Assembly: GCA_025267735.1 (NCBI GenBank)
Contig: CM046296.1
Span: 19,184,464 to 19,248,463, forward strand
Source of the DNA: Mactra quadrangularis
Lineage: Eukaryota; Mollusca; Bivalvia; Venerida; Mactridae
DNA: 64,000 nt
Direction of reading: 5' to 3'
The position numbers were made by a program, and so were the translations under genes. Numbering within the stretch: the stretch's first letter is position 1; every line of letters starts with the position of its first letter. Below the pieces are notes generated by a model. The model made no database searches and was not told the DNA's origin. It saw nothing but the letters and a program-made list of their open reading frames with translations. Below, in pieces: positions 11,040 through 22,140 of the stretch.

Positions 11040-11790
11040 AATGATAATTGAAATTGTATTCTCAAGAAAATCTTCACAAACAATAAGTATGTAAGAGAGA
11101 GAAAGAGGTATGTACATACATTTGTATCCATGGATTTTCCAGTAACTTTGATAGATAGATTAATATAAACCATCAGACAAGGAAATAACAAAGAATTATG
11201 ATTTCAGGGAAATATTTCAATTGATTTACCAGAGAAACAGTTAAAATGGATACATAACCAACTGTGAAAGTTGTCAGAAATGATTAAAACTTGTATTCTT
11301 ATGTTTCTCTCATACATTTCAAACCAATTAAATGACTTGTCAGAATTAAAACTCCCCTCTCACTCTTTGTAACAAACTCCACCATTATAATGATTAAAAT
11401 GGTAACCATAAGCAACGGGGCAAGACTAAAACAAATACTAAAACAAATAAATCATCATTGTCATCATCGACACAGACCCACCAGTATGTAAGTAAAACTT
11501 TATCTCCAAATACAATAGCCATTCCTGTCATATTTATATCAAGATTAGAAGACTTAAATACCAAGATTTATCCCCCCTCTGTCTAAAAGTGTCAGTTTAA
11601 CTACAGAAAAAAAACAGAATGTAATTCTAACAAAGGAGAAAATGTGAATCAATATCATAAAGTCTGCTATTTTTGTTTACATAAATATTTTAAAATCACT
11701 TCTTAGAGAGCTAAGCCGTTTTTTATGAAGATCAATAGTGTTAGATAAAAATAAACAAATATGTATGATCATACAAAAAAATACAAGCCA

Positions 11791-11875
11791 TATATCGCGA
11801 GTTTGGTGCAAACGGTGGTAACTTACTCCTTTCTTATATTGAGTTATGACTGTTTTCTGCTAAACCCGCGATATA
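11791..11875. mobile_element. Foldback family A, copy 4
   Basis: The arms TATATCGCGAGTTT and AAACCCGCGATATA pair with one mismatch. The inner GGTGGTAACT and GAGTTATGACTGTTTT segments are family-typical. 85 bp. Confidence 0.85.
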
Positions 11876-12661
11876 GGTTATGCTTATTCATGTACTTGTG
11901 TACTCATGTGGAGTCACCCACTAACTAAGAATTGAAACAGACATTCATTAATTATAATAAATAGTGCATTATATAATAGTAAATTGTACATGATATGTCA
12001 ACAGATATGTTTTAACTAACTACAATGTATATTATTAAAATGATAGAATACTTCATCCAGTTCATCGAAACCAAGTCTGAAATTGTCTTACCCCCCTCCA
12101 TTGCACCTTTAGATTATATGTTAATTTGACAATATGAATAATTTCCCACACAACACTAGTGTTAACATTACTTATAAATAAAAGTTGCATCTTAATGGCA
12201 GACTTGTAAGGCACAATTCAAAACTAATCCAACTACATATGAATAATAAATAAGCTAGACTCATTTTGCGTAGAACCCTCGAAATTTAATTATCCTTAAT
12301 ATAATGTCACAGCATTAGTTTACATTATAAATGTCTTTATGATAAATTAATTGTAGCTCCCATCTGATTAATTAAACATTATATCAACTTGCAAGGCTTA
12401 ATGTAAGAATAAAAAGATTAATTATAAAATAAGGTGTTGCGCTGATTATGTAATTATTTTGTACCACAGAGAAAACAGTGTGTACCTAAAATTCTCTATC
12501 AATCATCATAATTTATTTTTTCATAATTAACAATTAATTAACAGTAATTATTTAAAAATTGTTTCATAGTCGAAATAATATCTTTTGTTCTTTATTTATA
12601 TTTTCTACTTCACACATTTGTCACCATGTTTACATTTTTCTACATTAATCTCCCACCCCGT

Positions 12662-12740
12662 AATCACCCAAGCCTGAAACCCAGGACAAGTGAAAATTGA
12701 CTCAGTCTGGTGAAAATAAATTATGTATTTTCATAATGTT
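12662..12740. repeat. Dispersed repeat family C, diverged copy
   Basis: CCTGAAACCCAGGACAAGTG, then AAAATTGACTCAGTCTGGTG; it aligns with the family core CCTGAAGCCTAAGACAAGT. Confidence 0.5.
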
Positions 12741-13670
12741 TAAATGAATGACAATAATGTCCACCATAATAAATAGTGCTAGGGGTAAAGAAAATTTAAG
12801 CTATGACCGTCACCGCAGGGATCATCAACCCCCCCCCTCCTAGAAAAAACCCTAAGTCATAGTATACAAAAATATCATAATTTAATAAGTAATATAACAC
12901 TGTGTTATATCAAATTATTATATCAAATTGTACGCTAATTAACAGTATAAAAGTTTATTTGTAAAAGAGAGGGTTAAATATAAAAGCCGTAATATGTTCA
13001 ATAATATTTTTCTACAATTGCTTGTTTAAATATCAAGTTCTATACAACTAAGGCTGGGAAAATGTCTAATATAAATAATAATAGAGTGTTGTAAAATAGC
13101 TGACTTTATTTGATCTGATCTTATATGGTATAAAAATCTATTTAATCTACTTTGAGGCAAGGAGAAATTTATGTTGAGTTTACAGCATTCGGCCAGCATA
13201 GAAAAATCATTAAGGAAAAGGCCGAGTGAATGAGAAATTTTAAAAATTTACCAAGAATGTAATAGTATCAATTTTGAATTGAACAAATAAATGATAATAT
13301 TAATATTAAAACTAAGGTTAAAGATAAACATTGGTGTGTCAGTTTGCCTGAAACTAGTAAGTTTTATATATGGCCTTTGTGTGCTAAGGCAATATACTAG
13401 ATTTTTATCTGTTTTATGAGTCATAAGATTTTTTTAAGACTAAATACCCCTTAAGGTCAATAATAATATAGCCGTTTATCACATAACTTGTCAAACTAAT
13501 ATACTTGACTAATGTACAATGTTACCCTTATTGACTTGACCTCTTAGCTAGCTGACAAATGACCCCTACTAACATACCGAGATTTTATATTGAGATAAAG
13601 GACCTCCCTTAAGGTAAAATTTAAGGGATTAGCTAATATTATCCAACCTCAAATAAGTAGGTAACAAACA

Positions 13671-13749
13671 TATCTTGGCTTAGGGCTAAATGGTCATAAG
13701 TCACTCTTTTTTAACTTGAGTTATGACTGTTTTGCGCTAACCAAAGATA
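13671..13749. mobile_element. Foldback family A, copy 5
   Basis: TATCTTGGCTTAGGGCTAAA at the left pairs loosely with TTTGCGCTAACCAAAGATA at the right. The right inner part GAGTTATGACTGTTTTGCG is identical to the family pattern. The most diverged ends of the six copies. Confidence 0.75.
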
Positions 13750-14261
13750 CAATAATACTGTTGCCTAAATTCAAATAAAGGAACAAGCAAACTAGCGCTT
13801 GTCATAAAAATGTGAAATTTTTAAGGCGCCATAGTAAAAAGAATTTTCATTACACTGTGTTACTTTAAGTTCACATAATTTTGTCAGACACCAAGAAGGC
13901 AATAAGATGACAACATGCTGTTTATATTTCATGTTCTAAGTAAAGTTTTACTTGACTCCATAAAATCTCAACTTTTTCAACTCTTATTTCTTTTCATTGT
14001 GAATCTTCTATACATAAATAAATAGGTACATAATGATAAGAATTACAAGCAAGTCACTTTTATATTAACCATGGTGGAAAATTAATTTTCATCATATTTG
14101 CCTGACACCATCTTTGAATAAACCACAATATCTATAATATAATATTCTATAATATAAAATGATTTCATTTTCCCCTAAGGTTATTATATTTACATATAAT
14201 TTATACAAAGTCTGTCTACATTATTTCTTATATCATAGGTTGTATATCATTACTAGAGGAA

Positions 14262-14322
14262 TAGAACAGAACAGAACAGAACAGAACATGAACAGAACAG
14301 AACAAAACATGAACAGAACAGA
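14262..14322. repeat. (AGAAC)n array with AACATG variants
   Basis: About 60 bp of AGAAC units, broken twice by AACATG. The frame reading NRTEQ across it is an artefact. Confidence 0.93.
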
Positions 14323-15337
14323 TCATTTATTTTGTCACAGTAATTATATTTTCATTCTCAGGTTCTATCACAGTTTACAGACATCAACTTTAATGTTCAC
14401 AATCACTAACTAAATTGGGCTATTGCTAAAAAAACGTTAAGATGATGACTGCACATGTTAACATTTAATTGTGATGGAACTTATTGAATTATGAAAATGT
14501 GTAGGAATTGATATTTAAAATAAGATTAAATTTAAAATTATAGAATAATAAAAAAGAATAGAATATTTTATTCAACTTATGTCATTTTGACATCTAGTCA
14601 CGTACAATTACAATATCAAGTAATAGCATATAATGAGTTAGTTCATAAAGATCAGATAATAATATCATAGAATTATAAGTGAGAGCTAACTGGACACATT
14701 GGCACTAAGTTAATTTCACTGCAAGTGAATCAATATACAATGGGAAAATACAAAGACTATCAAATCACAGGGAAAATAATATATTCCTGACTTACAAGTG
14801 TTCACTGTAACCAATTATATATATCTGTATCCGGTAACCAGCATACAATACAATATTGTTACAAGTACAACTTCCTGTTTGTTAAACGATGCATCAATAA
14901 TCATGTAAACAAATCTTACTATATAACTCTAACCTTCTTTTCTATATATAAAATACTTAGGCTATTAAACAAAAATATTAGAATCTTATACAATGTACTG
15001 ACCTCCCATCCCAAGTGACCCACCTTGAGAAACATTTCAGACTACACTCTTAAATAAAATGGTTAAAAAACCCATTCTGTCCTTATTTATTCTAAAGGGA
15101 AATACTCAAGTGTAATATAAGTATTATATAAGTATTGTACAAGTATTGTCTTTCATACAAACAATCTATGGGGTTATCATGTGAAATGTAAAAAAAATGT
15201 TAACAAGTTTTCTTCCTGAAGGCTTTTAAGTCGAAACATCGGGATATGGATTGTTTAATTTTATATAATAACACTCATTGCCTTAACGTTTTTGTGATCT
15301 AGCCTGATTTATGATGTTTTATTATAACTTGCAAGCA

Positions 15338-15430
15338 TAATTAACCAGCTAGCCCCGCTTCAGGAAAAAAGGTTTCACTAGCCGTATCATTTTTCCAAGT
15401 TCTGGGCTTCAAGCTAGTGGATTAAGATAA
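15338..15430. repeat. Dispersed repeat family C, inverted copy
   Basis: CACTAGCC, then TTCTGGGCTTCAAGCTAGTG followed by GATTAAGATAATG. This reads as the reverse complement of the family (CACTAGC, GAAGCCCAGAA), so the family occurs in both orientations. Confidence 0.55.
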
Positions 15431-17642
15431 TGATCATAGAAATTAAAAAATACCGATTATAATTTTGTGATATTGTAAAATATTGATCCTTAACACAAAA
15501 ATAACCTCATGTTGGTTTTCTTATCAATATGGTTGAGAAACTAACTATATTCATTTTAGCCTTAGACTAAATACCAGAGTTAACAATAAAGCTTGAGTGT
15601 GACAACTTAAAGAGTGTTTTCAATGAAAACTGCCCTGAGGCGATAACAATGACTTCTCGACACTGTACAATTGTCTTATCAACAAAATAATCAGCTAATT
15701 ACATTGAAATAACAAGTTAACATCTAATGACAATAAAACCAAGTAAAATTTGTTATCATGTAAATTGTGATGTAAATTTTGTTATCTGAAATTATATCAC
15801 GTTTGTAAAATTAATTACTATATCACATGAAGAGACAAGTTTATACCGTACATTGGCTTCTTTTATCTGATGATTTTAAACTTTGTTCATTATACACTGT
15901 ACACTTAATTCAAATAATACTTTAATTAAATTTTCAGCCTTAAATAAAGTACATTTTTTAATGAATTTAAACATCAGAATTTGGGGTTAACAATTTCACT
16001 GACAATATGTTTTGTACCTTACTGACTCATTGTATGCAAAGACACAACTTACTCAAATAAGATTACAAATTTGCTAGGCGCCATTTTAAAAAGAAAGTCA
16101 TTCAACTGTGTACACCATTTAACAACCCAACTTAGATTATAACCAAATGTTGAAAATCCTTCAAAATATTGCCAGAGCCGTAGAACAGATTTCCACTTAA
16201 TTATGTGTTAACAAAATATAAGTGTCTTTTCAAAAATTGTACCATTGACATAGCTGAAAGTAGTTTTACATCCCGGACTAATTATCCTTTAACTTTGAAT
16301 AAACACTCGTGTTCAGTTATTATTATTTAAACGAGGGTTTAGAAATCTTCAGATAAAAAGGCTTGTTTACATTATGTATTAGTTTTGCAAACATGAAAAC
16401 TGACGATTAAAGAACAGAGAGAATTAAGGATAGGGATCACATAAATACAAAAAAAGGGTTTTAAATTGGTACAACAGGGGATAATTAAAGGGCTTCCACT
16501 AAAATATCAGACAAAGAACAAAAATGCTGGGAAAGTTGGGAGACATTGACAAGAATAAGACAATGTGAAATATAGGGAGTCTGTTACAACTGAACCCTAA
16601 TTTGAAAGGGTCTTAGCATTTTAGGGATTGTCTTGGTATTGGTAAATATGGAATCTCAAGTACAAAATCAGTATCAAAACCATTACAATCTTAATTTAAA
16701 AATTTGTAAACCCCAATTTTTCCCTTTAAAGGGCCCCCTGTCACCTTTTCCATTTCAAAGTAAAAATAAACACTGATACAAAAGTAGAAGAGTAACATCT
16801 TCAGTTAAAAGACATTTGAGAGTATGTATTCAATCAGTAAAATTAAATCATAGCCACATCTAAAAAATCTGTAATGAATAAACATTATCTAACATATTTA
16901 CATTAGTCACCTAGATTTAAATTTAAATATCATATTTTCATTCATCAATCATTCACCTAAGCAAAAATTCATAGCATATAAATTATGATAAGACTTAAGT
17001 CTTAAAAAGTAAGTCTTCAGAACTTATAAAAACTTTCATTCAAAAATAATTTATATTTTATCTCATGATACAGCTAACCAATGTTATTTTTATACAATTT
17101 CATTCAAAACAGTAAAATATAAATATTTGCACCAAAGTTTAAGATCAGTACAGCTGTCTATTTCGGTATGAAAACTTCTCTATTTACTTTAAATGGTTTA
17201 AAATTCACTCTACCATAGCTGTATTGTATGTGAAATGAATCAGCTAGTCAAACTTGTTTGCATTCCGATATCAAAGAGTAAGAGAATAATCTTTACAACC
17301 ATAAATAACAGCCCTGAAGGAAAAATCCATTAACGTTTAGTGAATTTGAAGTCATGTTCTCTCTCTTTTTCTCCCTGAACAGTTTGAGATAAAATATCTT
17401 GAGTTGAATTTTTTTATAGATCGATTTAGTTCATACATTAAATACTTGAGCTATAATCATGAAAATCGTACCATTACAACTATATAATATGTATGTAAAC
17501 TTGCAAGGTAATTTAAAAATTATGATTACAAATTAGAGAAAAAAAATCTTCATTTAAAAAATCTGACAATATATTTTATTGAAATACGCAAGACTAATAA
17601 CACTAATCTAATATTAATTACATATTGATCTTGATCTCGAAT

Positions 17643-17726
17643 ATATCGCTGTCTTAGCACAAAATGGTCGTAAATCAATTTACAAAAATAGTGAGTTACG
17701 GCGGTTTTGTGCTAAGCCTGCAATAT
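17643..17726. mobile_element. Foldback family A, copy 6
   Basis: The left arm ATATCGCTGTCTTAGCACAA pairs with TTGTGCTAAGCCTGCAATAT. Inner GGTCGTAAATCA and GTGAGTTACGGC pair partly. 84 bp. Confidence 0.8.
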
Positions 17727-18568
17727 TTGTATTGATCATTCGTCAGACAGTCTGTAATATGTAATAAGTTTTCTATCATCAATTTAACTCACTTCCGAGA
17801 GAAAAACTATAAAACTTTGTAGACATCAAACAAACCAATCTAAAATCTCAAAATGTCTGTTTAAAAGGCTTACAATTGAGTTTTCAGTTAACAATAAATT
17901 TTAAAGACATGAAGCCAAGAGGCTGAGGAACTGAGTCTATTAGGTTTTTCTCTGAGAAAAAACTCCCAAGCAAAGTATACATACACTCTTAACAGACATA
18001 AATAATTCACTGTCTAAGTTTTTCCTGCAGCAGTTCTTTTATCTGAAATGACATTTCTAGCTTCGCTTGATGTCTTACAAAACTTTAATGACTTCACTCT
18101 TGTATAACATGATGTATATATCATATATATATATAAAGATTTTCCCTTAGACAAAGTGGCTTTTATATGTCTACCATAATATTTCAAAATATTATTGTAC
18201 CGATTTGTTTTTTCTTTATTCTTGTTTAAATAGAAATAACGAGATTTTATGGCACTTATATCTTTAGAGATTACATATATGATGATTGATCTATAGAATA
18301 TACATAAATAAAATGTAAGAAAGTATAAATCATTATAGATAGATTTAGATCAATACTGGCTTTCCATAGTTAAGGAATCCCATACAATGTATTCTAAAAA
18401 TCCATGTCACAATGATCTGGTGTAATCTGTCAAATATAATGATATTTTGACTTTTGACTTCAGATTTTGGCATTTGGGGATCTTCTCAATGAAGTCTTTA
18501 ACTGACTTCACAAAATGATAAAAAAGAACTAAATTAAGCAAACAAGCACAAAAATATGGTTCAAATAT

Positions 18569-18641
18569 GGGTCAGAGCAAAACTAGTCTATATCTTTCTT
18601 TATTTACATGTTGTTAAGACTAATTTACCTACCAATTAAGT
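18569..18641. mobile_element. Foldback family B, copy 1 (diverged)
   Basis: GGGTCAGAGCAAAACTAGTC is followed by TTTATTTACATGTTGTTAAG and AGACTAATTT. It shares its layout with the better-preserved copy at 19535-19616. Confidence 0.6.
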
Positions 18642-19534
18642 TATTATTTTTTAAATCATCACTAAAAGTCTAAAATTTCATCAAACAAAAGTAGTCAATA
18701 AACTTATTCACCACAACAAAATGCAAACCAATAAACTTAATTCGTTTAAAGTGTTTCGTTTTTAGTAGCCGAGAAAAACTTAGTTTTCCTACAGTACATG
18801 AATAGTTGATTATTCGCAGACTAGAAGAATTGGAAAACAGTTCTAATCACATTGAAGATCTTTAAACATAATTTAAAAATCAATAGAAAAACAAGTAAAG
18901 TATTTATTTCCATTAACAATCTAATTTGCTTAGGTTTTTTTTACCACAGTTAAATTTTAATGCCTTACCAATTACTGTGCATTGAATTCTTAATTGCAAA
19001 GAAAAACTGTTATTTAAAAACTAACATTCTTGCGGTAGTATATTGTAAAGCAGTTAAAAGTTTTTATGAGCTAAACCAGTGAACTTTAAGTACAAAAATA
19101 TAAACCCTCAGGAAAAGTGGTTGCAACAAAAAATGTGGCTTTTTTGTAACCGCTGTAGGGATAAACAACTGCATAATACATCCTCTTGTAAAAGTAAGAA
19201 CACTCAGCTGCAGAATTGGGATAAAAAAACATGCAGTTTTTTGTATGTATTCAGGATCAACCACACTATATGTCAAGCTTAAAGATACATTACAGTCTTG
19301 GAATATCAGTAATTTTATTACATTTATTTTATTTATTCATCTGTGTACTTCCCACAAATGTGAAAGTAAAGAAAAAAAAACAAAAAAATGTAATCACATG
19401 GTTAACACTACAAATATTGATGATTTTTTAAGGCAAACTTCAATAAGTACAGGTTCAAGTCTCCATTGAAGATATTGAAAATTATTGGATACATATTCAC
19501 AATGAATAAAAATCATGACTATTTCTAAATCAAT

Positions 19535-19616
19535 TATTGATGGGTCAGCGCAAAACCAGTCAACATCCTTCTTTTACTTACATGAAGTTAGATTAGTTAA
19601 GCCCTGATCCATTAAT
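19535..19616. mobile_element. Foldback family B, copy 2
   Basis: The left half ATTGATGGGTCAGCGCAAAA pairs with the reverse complement of TTAAGCCCTGATCCATTAAT; inner CCAGTCAAC and GTTAGATTAG also pair. It lies less than 100 bp downstream of the donor of the 88-nt exon. Confidence 0.7.
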
Positions 19617-19712
19617 ATGTAACTAATTGATAACATTAGTCTAATGAAAGGCTGTAATATTATTAATACTTTTCAAAGTGATAACCCCTAATCAAATGAG
19701 TAAAACTCGCAC

Positions 19713-19800
19713 CTTGGTGGAGCCCAATCATGTCGGGTTGCATCAAGTAATGTTCCGACGTAAGTCTTTCCACGCCATGTGACGTTGACAACAAGTACAC
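19713..19800 (-). CDS. ZNF608/609: ZNF608/609-like protein, conserved core exon (residues 216-245)
   Basis: This 88-nt exon is too short for a simple ORF call. It was found by searching for the residues expected between the flanking exons. It starts after acceptor GTATTTTCAG and ends at donor GTGCGA. It encodes [19 protein letters not shown], then ATRHDWAPP, nearly identical to human [19 protein letters not shown] and CTKHDWAPPRF. Phase is 1 in and 2 out, so the Gly and Arg codons at its edges are split across junctions. Its length is not a multiple of three: skipping it would shift the frame and remove the core domain. Confidence 0.95.
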
Positions 19801-19849
19801 CTGAAAATACACAAAAACCCATATTCTACACTAGAGTCTTAAATACAGG

Positions 19850-19990
19850 AGCAGGGATGGCCAAGTGGTGAAATAGTAATAATGGGATTGTCAGCTCTGT
19901 AGTTTGAATCCATTTTAAAACCTACCCCTTTGTTTCCTTGAGAAAGAAGCTTTATCCTACTAGCTCAGTACTGGAGCACCAGGAAGCAGA
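19850..19990 (+). mobile_element. tRNA-derived SINE remnant
   Basis: GGGATGGCCAAGTGGT resembles the 5' end and A box of a Leu/Ser-type tRNA. TTTGAATCC about 45 bp later resembles a B box. A tail with TTTCCTTGAGAAAGAAGCTT follows, as in SINE bodies. It does not fold as a functional tRNA. Confidence 0.6.
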
Positions 19991-20689
19991 CTCAAAAATG
20001 ATTAATCTAAGCTGTAAGAACTTGTTCACAATCCAGCTTAAATCAATTACTATAAACTATAGTTATAAATCAGTTGATTTTTCCATGGTTAACTCAAGAA
20101 GCACTCAACAATATACACCAGAATAGTAAAATCTGGCATGAACTCAAAATAATGAAATAAACATAAAATTTAAGTAGAGATTTAGCAACAGTCTATAGAA
20201 GCTGTAAATCAATCAATCTCACTAAGTTTCCACAGGAGAAGTGATTGTCTACTGGCAGACCATTATACACGATCAAATCTTAGAAATATACAAATACAAT
20301 CTAACTGAGATCAATCGCATGCAAATGAATAGCTTTCATAGAAAATGCATAATATTTTTGTAATCTCTATCTTCATATAACGTCTAGATGGTAATATTCT
20401 GTACATTAAAGACGTATATCTAGTACAAATATTGTAATGCAACTTAATAACACTGTATGAACCTGTGACATGAACCGAATAATTCATATTTATCTATTTG
20501 AAGAATGTTTCTTTCAGAAGCTAAGGAATTGAATGTCGTGTGATTGTTACATGCTTTAACATAATATGTTTTATAAAATATGCAACTTCATGCGTATTGC
20601 AATGAATAGAATTGAACACATGAGACTTGAGAAAATAATATTATGATGGCAACCTAATGCTAAAGTCCTATAAACATAAAAATAGCTGT

Positions 20690-20920
20690 GAGGGCACTGT
20701 ACGGGGGCTTTGCGATCAAGCTCTGCAAAGACCCTAATAGTGAACAAAATCGTGACCTAGTATGGATTTAAATAGCATATCTTCCAGCTATGGCTCCGTA
20801 CGGGTGTGGGTTTTTTTTATGCCATGTGCCTACTGTCACCTTAATACGCAAGGCTTCCCACGGCCTACGGCTGTCTGCACGTACGTGTCCGCAACAAGTC
20901 ACGATTTTATGGGACTAAGG
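20690..20920. repeat. GC-richer intronic block with inverted repeat
   Basis: Noticeably richer in CG than its surroundings (ACGGGGGCTTTGCG, CTCCGTACGGG, CACGGCCTACGGC, CACGTACGTG). AAAATCGTGAC near 20746 and GTCACGATTTT near 20898 are a perfect 11-bp inverted repeat. No credible frame was seen; probably a degraded mobile element. Confidence 0.5.
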
Positions 20921-20969
20921 CATTAGCCATCAGTTTTTGCAGTCATTGCTTTAAATTATCTCAACCACT

Positions 20970-21050
20970 AGCCTGATTAAATATACAGTAAAGGGCAGCA
21001 TTATCAACTAGCCCAACTAAATGAAATAATAATTTTCACTAGCCCAAATA
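20970..21050. repeat. Dispersed repeat family C fragment
   Basis: CACTAGCCTGATTAAATATA, then ATCAACTAGCCCAACTAAAT and TTTTCACTAGCCC. Related wording to the other family members but rearranged. Confidence 0.5.
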
Positions 21051-21923
21051 AAAAAAAAACACATCCATGGAAACAAACAAAATTGAAGATAAAGATTGAC
21101 TCATTGGGTATTCTATTACATTTAGAGATAAAATATCATTTATTTTCGCAATACAGACAATATTCGAGTGAGTCCTACATTAAATGTATCGGGGAAACCT
21201 ATATACATTGCGTATAGACTATCAGAGAATATTCATGAGCTTTGTATGTCATTCCTTCTTCCCAACAAGCCTCAAGGGAATAATGAAAACCGCATTAGAC
21301 AATACTGTTATGTTTAGAGATATGTATTATTTGTATAATATAGCTCAGCAACTTTGTGAATAAACTGTCTCCTATAAAACAGATCTAAACCATCTGAAAT
21401 TTGTTGTACTGAAAAACACTACGGAAATGTCTTAGCCAGATCTATGAAATTTGTTGAACCAAAAAAAAAACTGAGAAAATACTAAACTTAAGGGCAGCAA
21501 ATTATCACACATCTTACCATATTTTAGGGAAACAATATAATACTGTGTACAATGAAAATCGGTCATTCGGCCTTTGATAATACGGGTCCCAGGACAGCAC
21601 ATTATCAAAATTGTAAAGAGAATCTATCCCAACTACATAATAAGTGTTGTATACAACCGAAATCAGTCATAAGCTTGTTGATAAAAACAAATCTAAGATT
21701 AGCAAGTATAAAGTATAAGTATGTAGTATAAAGTATGAGTGATTGTATACAAGTCTAGTAGCTTGGTTCATATTTAATAACCACTGAACATAATGTCACT
21801 GGTTGACACTGTATCACTATGATAATAAATCACAGGTAATAAAAATAATCTTAATGTTAACAGTCTAAACGTTAACACACAGTGTCAGCTATAGCCTTAA
21901 ACTCACCAGCTTTATACAGTCAT

Positions 21924-22140
21924 CATCTCAAACCACTAGCCTGACATACCAAGACTAGTGAAAGTTGGTTTGGGCTAGGAAAATTAGCTAATTCATCCCC
22001 TTTAACCACTAGCCTGAAGCCGAAGACAAGTTGAAATTGATTTGGGCTGGTGAAAATTAGTGATTTCATGTAGCCAGGCTAGTTGATAAAGTTGCCCAAA
22101 AACTATAAAACAAAATAAATTTGGCCAGTAATCAAGGTAA
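21924..22140. repeat. Dispersed repeat family C, two adjacent copies
   Basis: CACTAGCCTGACATACCAAG begins one copy at about 21937. CACTAGCCTGAAGCCGAAGA begins the second at about 22006. Both continue with GTTGGTTTGGGCTAG or GATTTGGGCTGGTG, then AAAATTAGC/AAAATTAGT. The second runs on to GCCCAAAAACTATAAAAC. Confidence 0.7.

Larger units (their letters stand above)
7917..19712 (-). other. Intron of about 11.8 kb in the ZNF608/609-like gene
   Basis: It lies between donor GTGCGA (19712) and acceptor TTTCAG (7917). It contains no credible coding exon. It is crowded with short repeats: minisatellites at 8367-8438 and 8831-8880, six copies of foldback family A, two copies of foldback family B, an inverted-repeat element at 10900-11039, AGAAC arrays at 9924 and 14262, dispersed repeat C, and a possible hammerhead-like remnant near 15215. 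The rest is AT-rich unique-looking sequence. Confidence 0.85.

Noticed and set aside
12892..12910. Short palindrome ATATAACAC-T-GTGTTATAT.
   Set aside because: Short and AT-rich; a few such palindromes are expected by chance here.
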